Source of the DNA: Terriglobales bacterium
Lineage (GTDB): Bacteria > Acidobacteriota > Terriglobia > Terriglobales > Acidobacteriaceae
Direction of reading: 5' to 3'
DNA length: 52,743 bases
Assembly (NCBI GenBank): GCA_015655195.1
Contig: JAATFM010000308.1
Coordinates: forward strand, 1 to 52,743
Part shown: piece by piece, positions 18,072-26,771 of the stretch
Numbering within the stretch: the stretch's first letter is position 1
Layout: every line of letters begins with the position of its first letter
Translations under genes and position numbers: made by a program
Notes under the pieces: model-generated
What the model was told of the DNA's origin: nothing
Seen by the model: only the letters and a program-made list of their open reading frames with translations
Databases searched by the model: none

Positions 18072-19408
18072 GGCCTAGACGCCTCCTGCAGTTCGCACAT
18101 CACAGCCGCATCCACGGAATCGTTCGCGCTCTTCGCTCCTCCACGCAGCTTGCGCAGCAAAGGCACATACAGCAGCAGAGCAGAAATTCCGTAACAAATC
18201 CGTACCGTTGCCAGTCCATGCAGGCCATTCCGCTGCACCATGTACGCCATCAACAACAGCAATGCGCCCCGCGAGCAGAGGCTCAGCAACGCCACCACCT
18301 TGAACTGTCCCAGCGCCAACATGGCATACGTTCCCGTGACGCTCACACCCATCAACGCCGACCCCATCACAATCGCTGGAAATATTTCCGCGGCACTGCG
18401 TGCCACCGTAGGCCCCGCCCACGCCTGCATCAGCCGGTCTCCCAACAGCAGCAACAGCGCTGCGCCGCAGGCGACTATCAGCGTATTGCACAGAAACACC
18501 TTCCACAGAGTTCGCTTCAGCGCCGCTGTTGAGATCACGCCCACGCGTCCCGACAGATACGGAAACAAGAACGAAAGCCCGGAAGCCGTCACACCAAAGA
18601 TCGGCTGTGCAAACTGCACGCACAACGTATATGGAGCCACCGCCGCCGCGCCCAGCGAAACACCCAGCAGCAGCCGGTCAAACTGACCGAAGATCACGCC
18701 GCCCAGCGCCTGCGCCCATGTGAAAACTCCAAAGCCAAGCAGCACACGCGTTTCCTGCGGCTGAAAGACAGGCCAAAGCGCCGCGCCGCCAAGTAGCTTC
18801 CGCGCACGCAGAAACTGCATCACCGTTCCCGCCGTCAGAAGCACCGCGGTCTCCGCCAGAATGCTTACCGTGCGGTATCCCATCAGCACCAGCGCCGCAG
18901 CCACGCCCAGCGTAAGCCATCGCACTACCGCATTCACTCGCACGCTATGCCCGTATTGCTCAAACGCCCGCTGCGTGCTCACGCAGACGCTCTCAATAGC
19001 CCGGACGAAAATCAGTGCGCAGCCAATCCACAGCACTGCCAGGCACTCCTGTATCCGCTCCGGATGCGATGCCGCAATGCGCTCCGCCGCAAACGGCACA
19101 GCAACTGCCGCCATCGCCGCCACCACGCAGCCCAGCACAAGATTGATGCCCAGCATGGAGCGCACCGTCTGCGCCATCAACGCAACCGCGCCAGTTCCGC
19201 GCAGCCGCGCTACGCGCTGGATATTTGCATCGGTGAAGCCGGAGGCTACGATCCCGCCCGCGCTCACCACCGCCGTCGAAATGGCCCACAGCCCATACTC
19301 GAACGCGCCCAGCTTATGCAGAACAATCGGCGCAACAATTACCATCCCCAGTGGATACGAGGCATAATCGAGCACTCCATACAACGCATTGGCAACATGC
19401 CGCTTCAT
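18068..19408 (-). CDS. Polysaccharide flippase (Wzx/MurJ-like, MOP superfamily)
   Basis: 446 residues from ATG 19408, which overlaps the Wzz stop as ATGA; the longer frame to 19549 is coding for the neighbour. The protein has about twelve to fourteen hydrophobic segments and starts with ALYGVLDYASYPLGMVIVAP and LGAFEYGLWAISTAVVSAG, in the style of oligosaccharide flippases. It would turn the undecaprenyl-linked repeat unit to the periplasmic side for polymerisation by the ligase/Wzy-like protein at 9911-11185. Confidence 0.88.
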   Translation of the reverse strand: MKRHVANALYGVLDYASYPLGMVIVAPIVLHKLGAFEYGLWAISTAVVSAGGIVASGFTDANIQRVARLRGTGAVALMAQTVRSMLGINLVLGCVVAAMAAVAVPFAAERIAASHPERIQECLAVLWIGCALIFVRAIESVCVSTQRAFEQYGHSVRVNAVVRWLTLGVAAALVLMGYRTVSILAETAVLLTAGTVMQFLRARKLLGGAALWPVFQPQETRVLLGFGVFTWAQALGGVIFGQFDRLLLGVSLGAAAVAPYTLCVQFAQPIFGVTASGLSFLFPYLSGRVGVISTAALKRTLWKVFLCNTLIVACGAALLLLLGDRLMQAWAGPTVARSAAEIFPAIVMGSALMGVSVTGTYAMLALGQFKVVALLSLCSRGALLLLMAYMVQRNGLHGLATVRICYGISALLLYVPLLRKLRGGAKSANDSVDAAVMCELQEASRP

Positions 19409-20700
19409 GCTGGGCCTCGCTTCCAGACAAATGCTCGGCGGCGCAACACCGACAGCACTTCCGCCCCCAGCACTCTGCGCGGGTCCGCCGCATCCAACTG
19501 CGCCCACGCCTCCCGCGCAAGAATCCACATTGACGCCAACACAAGACAAAACACTGTCATCCCCAGCACCAGCAGTGTGCGCGGCGGAAACGACTTCTTC
19601 TCCGGAAGCCCCGGCGGATCGATCACGCTTACTACTGGAATGTCTTTTGCCTCTTCGATCCGCGCCATCTCGTACTGCTGCGTGAGCAGCTCAAACACCG
19701 TCTCCTGCACCCGCACGCGCCGGTACAAATCCGCATAAGGCACCGCCAGCCGAGGGAGCTGCCGGAGTTGCGGATAAAGCTCCGAGGCATTCCCGCTATC
19801 ATTCGCGCTCGCTTCACTCGGCGCGCGCGAAGACCCTGCCATCTGTTCCAGCTCATGTTGCAGAGAAGCAATTCGCGCCTCCGTCTCCTTTACCCGCACG
19901 TTGCCATCGCCGTATATCTGCCGCAGCGACTGCAAGCCCGACTTCGCCACCAGAAGCTCGCCTTCTACCCGCGAGCCCGCATCCACCAGCGCCCGCGTCT
20001 GCTCCTTGATGTCCACCGTGCTGTTTTTGCTGGAGAACTCGCTCAACTCCACCTGCGCCTTCTCCAACTCCTGCCGCACCGTTTGCAGGCGCTGCTCAAT
20101 AAACTCCCGCTCCCGTCGCGCGCTCGACGTGCTCGTCTGCGTCGCCAGCTTGTTCAACTCATCCAGATACGCCTGCGCCATCTGCTGCGCGCGCTCCGGG
20201 CTCTCATCCTGCACCGCAAGCGTAATCACGCCGCTCTTCTTGTCGTCGGTGATCTTTGTGCGGCGCGCCAGACGCTTGCCCGCATCCATGCGATAACGGC
20301 TGTGATACAGCTTCTGCAAATCAAAGCGGTCTATCAGATGCCCGCTCACCGTGCCGCTGCGCAACAAGTCGATCAACAGTGCCGTCGTCGAGTGCCCACC
20401 CAGCAGATCGCCGGCCAGCGCACCTACTCCGCCCAGGCCGCTTGTGCGCCCAGCCAACGCGGCCAGCATCATTGCCCCGGAACTCTGCTGCTCCGGCGGC
20501 ATCACCCGCGCAGTCGCCGTATACCGCTTCGGTATCGCAAGCACCATCACAACGCTCAGCACCAAAGCCACCGCTGCCACGCGCATCAGCAGCCTGCGAT
20601 GCTTCCACAACAACGCCGCGCGCGCCACCCAAAGCGGCGTCTCCGGCAGCGGCCCGTCGCTTATCTCCTTCGCAGGCGTGGAAACCAGTACAGTCGTCAT
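19405..20700 (-). CDS. Wzz/GumC-type polysaccharide co-polymerase without kinase domain
   Basis: 431 residues from ATG 20700; the frame to 20748 overlaps the previous gene. There is an N-terminal membrane helix (LLMRVAAVALVLSVVMVLAI) followed by the Wzz motif PKRYTATARVMPPEQQ. A long periplasmic coiled coil comes next (LQTVRQELEKAQVELSEF), then a C-terminal helix after the proline-rich SVIDPPGLPEKKSFPPRTLL. There is no Walker motif or tyrosine cluster, so it controls chain length without the BY-kinase domain found in Wzc. It starts 4 bp after the Wza stop. Confidence 0.92.
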   Translation of the reverse strand: MTTVLVSTPAKEISDGPLPETPLWVARAALLWKHRRLLMRVAAVALVLSVVMVLAIPKRYTATARVMPPEQQSSGAMMLAALAGRTSGLGGVGALAGDLLGGHSTTALLIDLLRSGTVSGHLIDRFDLQKLYHSRYRMDAGKRLARRTKITDDKKSGVITLAVQDESPERAQQMAQAYLDELNKLATQTSTSSARREREFIEQRLQTVRQELEKAQVELSEFSSKNSTVDIKEQTRALVDAGSRVEGELLVAKSGLQSLRQIYGDGNVRVKETEARIASLQHELEQMAGSSRAPSEASANDSGNASELYPQLRQLPRLAVPYADLYRRVRVQETVFELLTQQYEMARIEEAKDIPVVSVIDPPGLPEKKSFPPRTLLVLGMTVFCLVLASMWILAREAWAQLDAADPRRVLGAEVLSVLRRRAFVWKRGPA

Positions 20701-20704
20701 AAGC

Positions 20705-23700
20705 TCACAACGCCGCCACAGAGGCGGTAATCGCAATCGAAGCCGCAATCTGCGCGGCGCTCAACAGATTTCTCCACAGGTACGAAGCGCCCACAATCTT
20801 CTGCGGCACCACCACCACATCTCCCGGATTCAACTTCGTCGAAAGCACATCGCCGTCAAGCCATCCGCCCGAATGCCTTCCAATCACCGAACCGTTGGCG
20901 CGAATGATGAAAACTTCTTTCCGGTTCGCTGTCGTATTCGTTCCGCCCGCATGGCTCAGGTACCAGCCCGCGGTCTTGTCCGGCGTATAGGCCAGCGCCG
21001 TTGCGTTGTAGACCTGCCCCGTCACCAGCACAAAGCCCGGCTGCTTCGGCACCGTCAACACATCGCCGGGGCGCAGCTCCACATCCGCCGGCGTATTCAC
21101 CCAGCTCGCAATGTCTTCCGAGATGTGAATTACCATGCGGCCCGTTGGCGGATGATCCTTCAAATCTGCAAGCACCTGCTCCTGCTGCGCCTTAATCATC
21201 TGCAAATTCGCGCCTGCATCTCCGGTCACGTTGGGCGCAAGCCGCGCTGCCGCAGAGTTTGTTTCAATCTGCCGAATCAACTCCTCGCGGCTCTTCTGCT
21301 CCAGCTCCCGCACCTGTTCGCGAATCAGCACGGCACCCGTCGGATACGCCGCCGACAGAAGTCCACCCGCGCGCATCAAGACCGCGCTCAGACGCTCGCC
21401 ATCCTTGAAGCCATAGTTGCCTGGATGCCGCACCTGGCCTTGAATCGTCACCGATTCGCCAATGTCGTTCCAATTCGTAATCTGATGCACTGACAAGATG
21501 TCGCCCGGCTTCAACGGCACATCCGCCTGCGGGTCCGTTCCCGCTACCGCAGCGCCAATCTTCACCACCGCCAAGCTCTCCGTCACCTGGTTCCCATTCA
21601 TCACTTCGTAGCTCGTCAGGTCCGCGCTCTCCTGTAGCGCATCGCGCTTGAATCCCCCCGCCATCCGCACCAACTGTGCCACCGTCATACCTTTCGACAA
21701 CGGATAGGAGCCCGGCCGCAGCACTTCTCCGCGAATCGTCACCTTCGGCGCATCCACTTCATAGCGGCCAAAGACACGGATTGTGTCGAACGGCTGCAAG
21801 TCAACATTTGCGTTGCCAATCAGAGCATCGGGAACATTGAAGTCAATCGTCTCCGCATGAAGGTCCGGCGGGACCAGCCGCACAATCTCCCCATGCGCCG
21901 CAGGCTCCGGCAGCAGGTCCCGATAGCTGCGCAGCACATCGCTCAGCCGCATCCCGTCGTGATACGAAATCCGCCCCGGCCGCGCCACGTGCCCTTCCAG
22001 ATACACCGCTCGCTCGCTGTACGGCAAGATTGGATCTACGTGAATCCGATCGCCATCCATCACCCGAAATGTGCGCGTTGCATCGCGGCTGGCCTCCACG
22101 CTTCCATCACTGCTCACAGGCACAGTCACCGTCTCGCGCTGCCGATTCGCATCGATGCGCTCCACTGTAATGTGGTCCAGCGCAGCCGCGACCGTGAATC
22201 CGCCAGCGTCCTCTATCAGCGCAGACAGCGTCGTCTCGCCATCCTTCAACTCGTAAATCGCCGGCCGCTTTACCGCTCCCGTCACAGCCACCTGCGGGCC
22301 AGCCGGCGGCACCTGCAACGTGTCGCCGCTCTCGAAGTTCACGCTGCCCATCCGCAGGCCATGCAGCAGAAAATCGTACAGGTCCACCGTCTCCACAAGC
22401 TGCTGCCCGCGCAGATGCCGCACCACGCGCAACGATCCCACCTGTGTCGGCCCGCCCGCCGCATACAGCGCACTCAACGGCGTGGCCAGCGAGCTCACCT
22501 CATAGCCGCCCGGCCTCTGCACATCGCCTACCACGTACACGCGAACGGACCGCAGACGCGCGACTGTCACAGCCACCTGTGCATTCCGGTACTGCGCCTT
22601 CAGCGCACCCTCAATCAAGCTCTGCGCACGTTCCAGCCGCAGGCCCGCCACGGCCAGCGAACCAGCTTCTGGCAGCAGAATCCGACCATCCGTTCCAATC
22701 ACGCGCGTCACGCTCTGCGTTATGCCGCCCCACAAATTAATCTGCAGAGTGTCTCCCGGACCCACCACATAATCCGGGCCCAGCGGTACATCCGGGGAAG
22801 CAGTGCTGCCGCTCGCGGTGCGCGCAAAGGAGCCTAAGCTCCGATTCACAAACACCTCGGAGCCGAAGCGTTTCAGCGGCGCCGTCCGATCCGGAATCTG
22901 CGTGTAAATATCGCGCAGCGAGCGCAGGTTGTACGGCGTCGGCTCGCGCAGCACCTGCGGCGCATCGGTGGACAGATTGCCGTGCTCATCCCTCCGCGGC
23001 GCCGCGGCGTTCGCGCGTGCCGCCATTGGCCCCATTCCCGCAGCCAGCGAAGCATCTTCACTCTCGCGCAAACGCTCAGCACTCATGCCGGCCTGCATGC
23101 CAGGCCGCGGAGTCGCACGCATCCACTCCGCGCCATCCGCCCATCCGCGGCCCGCCTGCGCGTCCAGGCTATTTGCCGCACCCTCGCCCGCTTCCAGTTC
23201 CGCGGCCTGCAGGTCCGCGTCCGTCACATATCCGCGTGCCCGCATAAACGTCGTGATACTCATGCGCAGGCCCGAATTCTCTGTGATCTGGCTGAATAGC
23301 ATCTGGTCGGAAATATCGTTTGCGTCAATCTGCGTGCCCTGTTCCTGCATATGATCGGCGACTTGCGCCTTCAGCTCCACCACAAGATCAGGATTGTTTT
23401 GCAGAAGCCGGATGATCTGCCCCGCTGAAAGCGCCGTGCTCATCGGCGCGCCCGCCGCATTCGCCGAAGCATCGCTGTCCTCGCGCTGCGTTACGCTGTT
23501 CTGCTCAAGCGAAGCATCTCCAGGCCCAGGTGAAATCGCATTTCCAGCCGCGTTCTGACCGGATGCACTCTGCGCATCGCCCCACGGCGAAGGCGGAATC
23601 GGCGTCTGTCCATGCAGCCTGCCTGCATCGCATAACATCAGCAGCCAGATTGCCGCGCACAACATCCGGCAACACGCACACCATCTTTGCGTCCCACAAA

Positions 23701-23731
23701 TTACATCGCTATTGCCGGCTGTTCCTGACAT
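20705..23731 (-). CDS. Polysaccharide export outer-membrane protein (Wza-like, multiple SLBB repeats)
   Basis: 1008 residues from ATG 23731, supported by AGGGG 6 bp upstream and by the promoter at 23751-23814; the frame extends to 23782 but through that promoter. The signal peptide is followed by a Pro/Ala-rich linker of unusual length. The poly-export domain is LGPDYVVGPGDTLQINLWGG. At least five SLBB-type repeats follow (for example RSVRVYVVGDVQRPGGYEVS, VTIRGEVLRPGSYPLSKGMT, VTIQGQVRHPGNYGFKDGER). A final helix forms the outer-membrane end. It is about two to three times the size of E. coli Wza. It is the first gene of the EPS operon. Confidence 0.94.
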   Translation of the reverse strand: MSGTAGNSDVICGTQRWCACCRMLCAAIWLLMLCDAGRLHGQTPIPPSPWGDAQSASGQNAAGNAISPGPGDASLEQNSVTQREDSDASANAAGAPMSTALSAGQIIRLLQNNPDLVVELKAQVADHMQEQGTQIDANDISDQMLFSQITENSGLRMSITTFMRARGYVTDADLQAAELEAGEGAANSLDAQAGRGWADGAEWMRATPRPGMQAGMSAERLRESEDASLAAGMGPMAARANAAAPRRDEHGNLSTDAPQVLREPTPYNLRSLRDIYTQIPDRTAPLKRFGSEVFVNRSLGSFARTASGSTASPDVPLGPDYVVGPGDTLQINLWGGITQSVTRVIGTDGRILLPEAGSLAVAGLRLERAQSLIEGALKAQYRNAQVAVTVARLRSVRVYVVGDVQRPGGYEVSSLATPLSALYAAGGPTQVGSLRVVRHLRGQQLVETVDLYDFLLHGLRMGSVNFESGDTLQVPPAGPQVAVTGAVKRPAIYELKDGETTLSALIEDAGGFTVAAALDHITVERIDANRQRETVTVPVSSDGSVEASRDATRTFRVMDGDRIHVDPILPYSERAVYLEGHVARPGRISYHDGMRLSDVLRSYRDLLPEPAAHGEIVRLVPPDLHAETIDFNVPDALIGNANVDLQPFDTIRVFGRYEVDAPKVTIRGEVLRPGSYPLSKGMTVAQLVRMAGGFKRDALQESADLTSYEVMNGNQVTESLAVVKIGAAVAGTDPQADVPLKPGDILSVHQITNWNDIGESVTIQGQVRHPGNYGFKDGERLSAVLMRAGGLLSAAYPTGAVLIREQVRELEQKSREELIRQIETNSAAARLAPNVTGDAGANLQMIKAQQEQVLADLKDHPPTGRMVIHISEDIASWVNTPADVELRPGDVLTVPKQPGFVLVTGQVYNATALAYTPDKTAGWYLSHAGGTNTTANRKEVFIIRANGSVIGRHSGGWLDGDVLSTKLNPGDVVVVPQKIVGASYLWRNLLSAAQIAASIAITASVAAL

Positions 23732-23750
23732 GAGTGCCCCTACATCTGTC

Positions 23751-23814
23751 ACCGTACCCACGGCCCGGAGTCCACATGTCATGTCGCAGTCAGAGAATTG
23801 TCATTCTTTTGTTG
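23751..23814 (-). promoter_or_regulatory. 11-bp-repeat promoter driving the EPS operon (wza-like onward)
   Basis: Plus-strand boxes are TGTCA (23777), AGTCA (23788), TGTCA (23799) and a weaker TGTTG (23810), all 11 bp apart. After exactly 20 bp (23757-23776) comes TACGGT on the minus strand (23756-23751). The start codon is 19 bp further on. The array overlaps the last codons of the nucleotidyltransferase gene, so part of the site is also coding. Confidence 0.78.
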
Positions 23815-25058
23815 GCCGCGCAAATCGCTGCCTGCTCCCGCACGCACCGCCGCCAGCGCGGCAGCTCCCATGCATAACGCATCCCCTCCACCACATGAAA
23901 GCGCAAGCGCAGTCCGATAAAGCACACCTGCATCCAATAACGCCGCAGGCGCGTCCGCCGGTTCTCCTGCGCATCGCCGCGCACAATCGGTGGCGGTAGC
24001 CGCAGCGGCATTAGAGCTCTCCGCAGCTCCTGTCGCACCACCGTCTCCGGGCCCGCAAGCTCCCTCGGCAGCAGCAGATGAAGCTTGTTCCCCGGAAAGC
24101 TCTGCAAAACCGCGCGCTCCCCATACATCTCCACCCACAGCCGCACAGACGCAGGCAGCCGATGCACGGTCCAGCGTAGAAAATGCTCCGGCACAAAATC
24201 CCCCATCAGCCGCGTCACAAGCAGCGTTGTGACACCAAGTGCCCACCACGCTCCCGGAGTCTCCATTGCCCTGGCCTGCACCTCACGCCAGAACGCTTCA
24301 TCCTCGCGCCGCATCAGTGCATGACGCCGAAACTCCAGCAAATGCGCTGCGCGAAAAAATCCGCCGTATATGTGCTTGCACACATGCCGCCCCTGCCCCA
24401 CAAACTGATCCGCCGGCTTCAGCACCGGAATCGCAACACCATCCATCGCGCAAGACACCGCAGAAGCCAACAGCCGCGGCTTGTCCGCCGAATCCTTTTC
24501 CACGTGAAGCTCCACCGCACGTGACGGCGCATCTCGATACAGGTTCTTCAGGGAAATGTTGGGCACAACCCTCGTCTTGAACTCCCAGCTCCTGCCGCTC
24601 ACCGCATGAAGATAGTAGCCCCCGCGCTCCAACACCGCGCACGCCGCAGCCACATCCGCTTCTGCAATCAGAAAGTCAATGTCGAGCTGTGACCGCAGCT
24701 CCAATCTCGGAACAGAATCCGGCCACAACGAAATCCCCTTCAACAAGGCATAAACAAGCCCCGAGCGTGCAAACTCCTGATGAATCGCCACCGACTCTGC
24801 AATCATGCCGTGCGTCCGCGCCGTGTTCTGCGTCAGCCGCTGCTCCAGGCCCGCGCGCACCGCATCCGGCAATGCAGTTTCACAACGCAGCTCCTTCGCG
24901 CGATCCAGAAAATACAAGGCAAGCCCGCTCACATCCAGCCACTGCATCAGCCTGCGCCACTCCTGCCCGGAAAGCCCCGCCAGCGGCAGCCAGCAGTTGG
25001 AATCCGTGTCACAGAGAACCTCCAGCACCGTCTGCCGTGCCTGTTGGTCCCGCATCAT
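23790..25058 (-). CDS. Nucleotidyltransferase family protein (PF14907-like)
   Basis: 422 residues. The recognisable core is VYALLKGISLWPDSVP, then LRSQLDIDFLIAEADVAAA, with the paired acidic residues DIDF expected of a polymerase-beta-type nucleotidyltransferase. A downstream helix has HVCKHIYGGFFRAAHLLEF. Members of this family occur near EPS and RiPP clusters, and some modify peptides or sugars with a nucleotide, but no activity can be assigned here. It has its own repeat-type promoter and lies directly upstream of wza. Start ATG 25058 or the adjacent ATG 25055. Confidence 0.82.
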   Translation of the reverse strand: MMRDQQARQTVLEVLCDTDSNCWLPLAGLSGQEWRRLMQWLDVSGLALYFLDRAKELRCETALPDAVRAGLEQRLTQNTARTHGMIAESVAIHQEFARSGLVYALLKGISLWPDSVPRLELRSQLDIDFLIAEADVAAACAVLERGGYYLHAVSGRSWEFKTRVVPNISLKNLYRDAPSRAVELHVEKDSADKPRLLASAVSCAMDGVAIPVLKPADQFVGQGRHVCKHIYGGFFRAAHLLEFRRHALMRREDEAFWREVQARAMETPGAWWALGVTTLLVTRLMGDFVPEHFLRWTVHRLPASVRLWVEMYGERAVLQSFPGNKLHLLLPRELAGPETVVRQELRRALMPLRLPPPIVRGDAQENRRTRLRRYWMQVCFIGLRLRFHVVEGMRYAWELPRWRRCVREQAAICAANKRMTIL

Positions 25059-25102
25059 GCAGCCACCCGCCGAGATGAAGTAATGCGCGCGATCATTTCC
25101 TC

Positions 25103-25166
25103 ACCCTAGTGCGCCGTCACCTCGCGTTTGTCACCGTTCCGTCAAGCGTTTGTCATCGCTTTGTCG
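25103..25166 (-). promoter_or_regulatory. 11-bp-repeat promoter driving the nucleotidyltransferase gene
   Basis: TGTCA (25129), CGTCA (25140), TGTCA (25151) and TGTCG (25162) on the plus strand are each 11 bp apart. The 20-bp gap 25109-25128 leads to TAGGGT on the minus strand (25108-25103), with the start codon about 45 bp further. It is back to back with the array for the plus-strand porin. Confidence 0.78.
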
Positions 25167-25213
25167 CCTCATGCGCACAATGACACAGCGCGCAGTCAGC
25201 TCGCAAACACAAG

Positions 25214-25277
25214 TGACAATCAATTGACAAAGAGCAGACCTTCGCGAGACACACTCGCGCGCCGCCGCGCATACATT
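25214..25277 (+). promoter_or_regulatory. 11-bp-repeat promoter driving the second porin/cytochrome pair
   Basis: TGACA (25214), TGACA (25225), AGACC (25236) and AGACA (25247) are spaced 11 bp apart. Twenty bases (25252-25271) precede TACATT at 25272-25277, a convincing -10. Transcription would begin near 25284. Confidence 0.75.
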
Positions 25278-25328
25278 CAGTTCATGCAGCAACCGATCTC
25301 GCACATTCATGCAGAAATCTCCTGCGCC

Positions 25329-26348
25329 ATGCGGCTCGTCGCCATCGTTGCGGCCTTGCTCGCTGCCACGCACGCCAGCACCGCGCAGAATGTGCCGCTC
25401 ATCTCCGGCGGAGCGGCATTTTTCAGCAGCACCAATGGTGGAAACACAAGTTTTCTTCCCATCTTCGAACCGCTGATCGCCGCGCCCATCGGTTCCCACC
25501 TCCTTATCGAATCGCGCGCAACTATCGACGAATCCTTCTCGCCCAAATCCAACGGCCAGACCGGCTATAACCACAGCCATTTTGCCGGTGTCACCTACCT
25601 TCAGGGCGACTTCATCGCCTCACCGCATCTCACCGTCGTTGCGGGAAGCTTCCTCGTCCCGTTTGCCACTTACAACGAACGCCTCTCCCCCGTATGGATC
25701 AGCAATTTTCAGGATGGCCCGCTCACTGCCAGCCTCGGCACGATGTCCTCCGGCACCGGCCTCGGCGGCATGGTCCGCGGCTCCGCCATCTCGCGGCCCA
25801 ACTACTCCATCGATTACACCGGTTACTTCTCCGCTCGCAGCGGTAACGAGCAATTCAATTCCAAACGCTCCTTCGGCGCGCGCACCAATCTCTACCTGCC
25901 CAAAGAGCGCCTCGAAGTCGGCCTCTCCTATGGCCGCCTGCTGCAAGGCACACAGGAAAATTTCTACGGCCTGCACGTCTGGTGGGAGCCCAAGGATGCG
26001 GGCCTGAAGGTGCGTTCCGAATATGCACGCGGCCATCACGCGCAGGGCTACTGGGTCGAAGTCGATTACCGCACGCAGGCCTTCGGCGGTTTCAATAGTT
26101 GGGTTGGCCGCTTCGAGCCCCTCTTCCGTATGCAGCAAACCTTTCGCCGCGACACCGTGGTCAGCGATGGCCTGCCGCTCGAAGACACCCAGCGCGCGGA
26201 TTTCGGCCTTGATTACAACCTGCCCCACAACATGCGTATTCTTACCAGCTACGCGCGTCAGTTCTCCGCATCCAACGACACCAACGTGTGGGAGACCGGG
26301 CTCGTCTACCGGTTTCTCTTCCCCGCATGGAAAGGAAAGTCTCGATGA
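25329..26348 (+). CDS. Outer-membrane porin-like protein
   Basis: 339 residues from ATG 25329, where MRLVAIVAALLAATHASTAQ forms a standard signal peptide. In-frame ATGs at 25128 and 25284 exist, but the first lies upstream of the promoter, and the second is at the probable transcription start and would add a non-signal extension. The mature protein is beta-rich with alternating patterns (VTYLQGDFIASPHLTVVAGS, GLSYGRLLQGTQENFYGLHV) and resembles phosphate-selective-type or related porins, without a firm family. Its stop overlaps the start of a small haem protein (ATGA), repeating the porin-plus-redox-protein pairing seen at 4799-7102. Confidence 0.78.
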   Translation: MRLVAIVAALLAATHASTAQNVPLISGGAAFFSSTNGGNTSFLPIFEPLIAAPIGSHLLIESRATIDESFSPKSNGQTGYNHSHFAGVTYLQGDFIASPHLTVVAGSFLVPFATYNERLSPVWISNFQDGPLTASLGTMSSGTGLGGMVRGSAISRPNYSIDYTGYFSARSGNEQFNSKRSFGARTNLYLPKERLEVGLSYGRLLQGTQENFYGLHVWWEPKDAGLKVRSEYARGHHAQGYWVEVDYRTQAFGGFNSWVGRFEPLFRMQQTFRRDTVVSDGLPLEDTQRADFGLDYNLPHNMRILTSYARQFSASNDTNVWETGLVYRFLFPAWKGKSR

Positions 26349-26647
26349 GGCAGCAGCATCTTCTCGCACTCTCGCTTGCATTGGCAGCTCTTAGCGTGCC
26401 CGTGCTCTCGGCAACGCAGCCGCAATCGCAACCACCTGCAAAAACTACCACTAAAAAGCACGCCGACCCCGCGCCACAGCCGCCGGATGAAGGCGAGCGC
26501 GTCTTCGTCCGTAACTGCTCACGTTGTCACGCGACTCCAGAGGGCTTTTCCCCCTCCATCTCAGGCACCATCGTGCGCCACATGCGCGTCCGTGCCAATC
26601 TCAGCCAGCACGACGAGCAGGCCCTGCTGCGCTTCCTGAATCCCTAA
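26345..26647 (+). CDS. Small secreted monohaem cytochrome-c-like protein
   Basis: 100 residues from ATG 26345, overlapping the porin stop. A signal peptide (LLALSLALAALSVPVLSA) is followed by a Pro/Lys-rich linker and a mini haem domain with CSRCH and a nearby Met in IVRHMRVRANLS as possible sixth ligand. It is shorter than a normal class I cytochrome c and ends soon after the terminal helix (HDEQALLRFLNP). Periplasmic electron transfer is likely; the partner is unknown. About 120 bp of apparently empty sequence follows before the convergent HPr-kinase-like gene. Confidence 0.82.
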   Translation: MRQQHLLALSLALAALSVPVLSATQPQSQPPAKTTTKKHADPAPQPPDEGERVFVRNCSRCHATPEGFSPSISGTIVRHMRVRANLSQHDEQALLRFLNP

Positions 26648-26771
26648 CATACACATCACTCAGCAACCCCATCGCAGGAGGCGCGCCACAAACCCCAAAC
26701 GCGCGCTGGCCTGCGGTGCAGGGGGCTTCATCAGGAAGCCTCGATATTGCCGGCCAGAATCAACGATTCCC

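Noticed and set aside
25129..25251. Tandem short repeats as a possible CRISPR or microsatellite
   Set aside because: Only the five-base boxes are conserved, the intervening bases differ, and the period is 11 bp. This fits a transcription-factor array, not CRISPR repeats.
26648..26771. RiPP precursor peptide at the end of the radical-SAM operon
   Set aside because: No short frame with a ribosome site, leader-like sequence or core motif was found here, in the 29-bp gap at 36940-36968, or upstream of 38486.
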